Assembly: GCA_038240295.1 (NCBI GenBank)
Contig: JBBSDW010000160.1
Location: 1-7,008, forward strand
Direction: 5' to 3'
DNA length: 7,008 bases
DNA from: JABDDM01 sp038240295
GTDB taxonomy: Bacteria; Bacteroidota; Ignavibacteria; Palsa-1295
Under the pieces are notes generated by a model. That model ran no database searches, was not told the origin of the DNA, and saw nothing but the letters and a program-made list of their open reading frames with translations. Shown here in pieces: positions 5,459-7,008 of this stretch (its first letter is position 1; every line of letters begins with the position of its first letter). The translations under genes and the position numbers were made by a program.

Positions 5459-6642
5459 TGAAGTCGATGAATGAGCAGGCAACAATGCAATCCGAGTCGA
5501 AGAAAACGCTTCGCACATTCGGCTGGGCTTCGTTCCTGAATGACTTTGGCTCCGACATGATGCTCCCGATCTGGCCGCTCTTTCTGACGAGTGTGCTTGG
5601 GGCGAACATGGCGGTCGTTGGCTTTATCGATGGACTTGGCGATGCGCTCGTTGCGATCTCGCAGGCCGTCTCCGGCTACATTGCCGACCGAACCGGCAAG
5701 CGAAGGATCTTCGTTTGGCTCGGATATATTTTTGGCGGACTCTCGCGCATCGGCTATGCGCTCTCTCCCGCATGGGGCTGGATCATCCCGTTTCGCGTGC
5801 TCGACCGAGCAGGTAAAATGCGCGGTGCGCCGCGAGATGCGATTGTTGCAGATATCTCAACTGATCAAGACCGCGGCCGCAACTTCGGCTTTCTCCGCAT
5901 GATGGATAATCTCGGCGCTGTCTTTGGCGTCCTCTTTACAATCTTCTTTTTTTCGCAACTTGGTTACAGAAATTTATTTCTCATCGCAGCTATCCCTTCG
6001 CTCATCGGTGCCGGACTTATTTTCCTCGCGATCAAAGACAATGATGGATCTCGCAAGAAAGTCTTTAAAGGCTTGACCACTAAAATGTTCGGTCGCGACC
6101 TGAGGCTCTACATTCTTCTCAGTACCATCTTTGCGCTAGCTAATTTCAGTTACTCCTTCCTGCTGCTTTATGCGAAGCTATACGGATTTGGCATTGCCAC
6201 GATCCCGATCCTCTATCTGGTTTATTCCGCAGTTGCGTCGCTTGTCTCAATTCCATTCGGAAAGCTCGCCGACCGAACCAGCCGCAAACCTGTGCTTATA
6301 CTTGGGTTTCTTTTTTGGATCGGAACCTGCATTCTGTTTCTCTACGTGAAGAGTGATGTCGGCATCTTCGCAGCGTTCGTACTTTACGGACTCCATCTTG
6401 GAGCGATCCAGCCGGTGCAACGTGCGCTTGTCTCCGAGCTCGCAGAGCCTGAACTCCGCGCCAGCACACTCGGGACCTTTCAAATGATCACCGGTCTCGC
6501 TTCGCTTCCGGCGTCGCTTATCGCGGGCTTGCTCTGGGAATCGGCAGGACCGGCAACACCGTTTTATCTATCGGCCGGCCTAACGTTCGTAGCGATGTTA
6601 TTGCTATTGGTCGTCAAGGAGAACCGAAGAGTAGTTGCATAG
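5458..6642 (+). CDS. Major facilitator superfamily (MFS) transporter
   Basis: This 394-residue integral membrane protein has about twelve hydrophobic segments in two halves of six, split by a charged central loop (about residues 193-214). It is probably a proton-coupled exporter or solute transporter of the inner membrane. Two copies of the MFS loop 2-3 signature are visible: GYIADRTGKRR (about 73-83) and its second-half counterpart GKLADRTSRKP (about 268-278). RVLDRAGKMRGAPRDAIVAD (about 113-132) resembles a loop found in a bacterial/archaeal MFS_1 subgroup with RxGDRxGKGxRxxPRDA. The substrate cannot be told from sequence. The start codons possible are GTG 5455, ATG 5458 and ATG 5467; I chose ATG 5458 because TGATG merges the mfd stop with it, typical of translational coupling. 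It is thus likely the second gene of an mfd operon. No functional link with repair is evident. Confidence 0.92.
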   Translation: MKSMNEQATMQSESKKTLRTFGWASFLNDFGSDMMLPIWPLFLTSVLGANMAVVGFIDGLGDALVAISQAVSGYIADRTGKRRIFVWLGYIFGGLSRIGYALSPAWGWIIPFRVLDRAGKMRGAPRDAIVADISTDQDRGRNFGFLRMMDNLGAVFGVLFTIFFFSQLGYRNLFLIAAIPSLIGAGLIFLAIKDNDGSRKKVFKGLTTKMFGRDLRLYILLSTIFALANFSYSFLLLYAKLYGFGIATIPILYLVYSAVASLVSIPFGKLADRTSRKPVLILGFLFWIGTCILFLYVKSDVGIFAAFVLYGLHLGAIQPVQRALVSELAEPELRASTLGTFQMITGLASLPASLIAGLLWESAGPATPFYLSAGLTFVAMLLLLVVKENRRVVA

Positions 6643-6657
6643 CCTGATCGCCTACGA

Positions 6658-6677
6658 GACTACTTACTGATGTAGTC
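6658..6677. terminator. Weak hairpin between convergent genes
   Basis: gactac (6658-6663) pairs perfectly with gtagtc (6672-6677) around an 8-base loop, covering the stop codon of the minus-strand gene and lying just past the transporter stop. There is no T-tract on either strand, so a role as a shared terminator is only suggested by its position. Confidence 0.2.
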
Positions 6678-6971
6678 GAACGGCACCGTATCCCAATCCA
6701 TCGCGACGCCGCTCTTCATATTCTCAGCATACGCTCTAATCTCCGACATGCGAAACATGTAGCGCTGCGCGTCGTTGGTGAAGGTGAAGAGTGGGTCATC
6801 GCCAGGTTCAAAGCCCACCATAAAGAGAGAACCGTGATCGAGATACTCGACAAAGAATTTGAGCAGCGAGCTATCACGTCCCACGATGTTAAAATCGGGA
6901 CGCTCGGAAAGAATTTCTAACAGACGGTCATTCATGCAATCAGTTTCGGTGAAGATCAGACCAGCAAACAT
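6660..6971 (-). CDS. Hypothetical protein, possibly cut by the window edge
   Basis: A 103-residue frame from ATG at 6971 (an internal ATG at 6935 gives 91 residues) ends at TAG 6662-6660. The frame stays open upstream to the window edge with no stop in the 12 codons available, so the true start may lie outside and this may be only a C-terminal part. The protein is acidic, without membrane segments or signal peptide. It shows an amphipathic start (MNDRLLEILSERPDFNIVG), then strand-like stretches (SLFMVGFEPG, LFTFTND) and a helix (YMFRMSEIRAYAENMKSG), with W93 near the C-terminus. I do not recognise the family. It converges on the transporter gene with 17 bases between stops, so it belongs to a separate transcription unit. 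The protein-like composition and lack of an opposing gene support it being real. Confidence 0.6.
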   Translation of the reverse strand: MFAGLIFTETDCMNDRLLEILSERPDFNIVGRDSSLLKFFVEYLDHGSLFMVGFEPGDDPLFTFTNDAQRYMFRMSEIRAYAENMKSGVAMDWDTVPFDYISK

Positions 6972-7008
6972 ACACGATTCCGCAGAACTTGCGAGATTAC
7001 TTGGGCAC

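Overview
This looks like a bacterial chromosomal fragment of moderate G+C content. It carries two repeat-rich, non-coding stretches, one chromosomal housekeeping gene (mfd), an apparently orphan nuclease-like gene, a transporter, and an uncharacterised gene at the right edge. The lineage cannot be fixed from the sequence. The starts of the nuclease-like gene and of mfd have no clear Shine-Dalgarno sequence, and a TAnnTTTG-like box lies upstream of the nuclease-like gene. Both fit a Bacteroidota/Chlorobiota-type (FCB group) organism, but this is a weak inference. I see no phage, transposase, integrase, CRISPR array, tRNA or rRNA.

Layout. Positions 1-472 contain no convincing gene. They hold two tandem 125-base units (about 93% identical) with a short remnant of a third, then two further palindromes and a 13-base direct repeat. 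Positions 473-1423 (+) encode a 316-residue protein with an N-terminal PD-(D/E)XK (NucS/DUF91-like) nuclease fold and a C-terminal DUF5655-type domain. Positions 1424-1951 are a second non-coding stretch. It has an A+T-richer start with a doubtful small ORF, then a hairpin, then three copies (two direct, one inverted) of a C-rich palindromic element; the two direct copies look like intrinsic terminators. Positions 1952-5458 (+) encode a complete Mfd transcription-repair coupling factor. Its stop codon overlaps the start of a 12-helix major facilitator transporter (5458-6642), so the two probably form an operon. A convergent minus-strand gene of unknown function (6660-6971, possibly continuing past the edge) ends 17 bases from the transporter gene.

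How the parts relate. Mfd removes RNA polymerase stalled at DNA lesions and recruits UvrA. The transporter appears to be co-transcribed and translationally coupled with it, with no evident functional link. The nuclease-like gene is separated from mfd by the terminator-like hairpins and is probably its own unit. The least explained part of the window is the left repeat array: each unit contains complementary arms that can form either two short hairpins or one long one, and the pairing is kept in both units while loop bases have changed.
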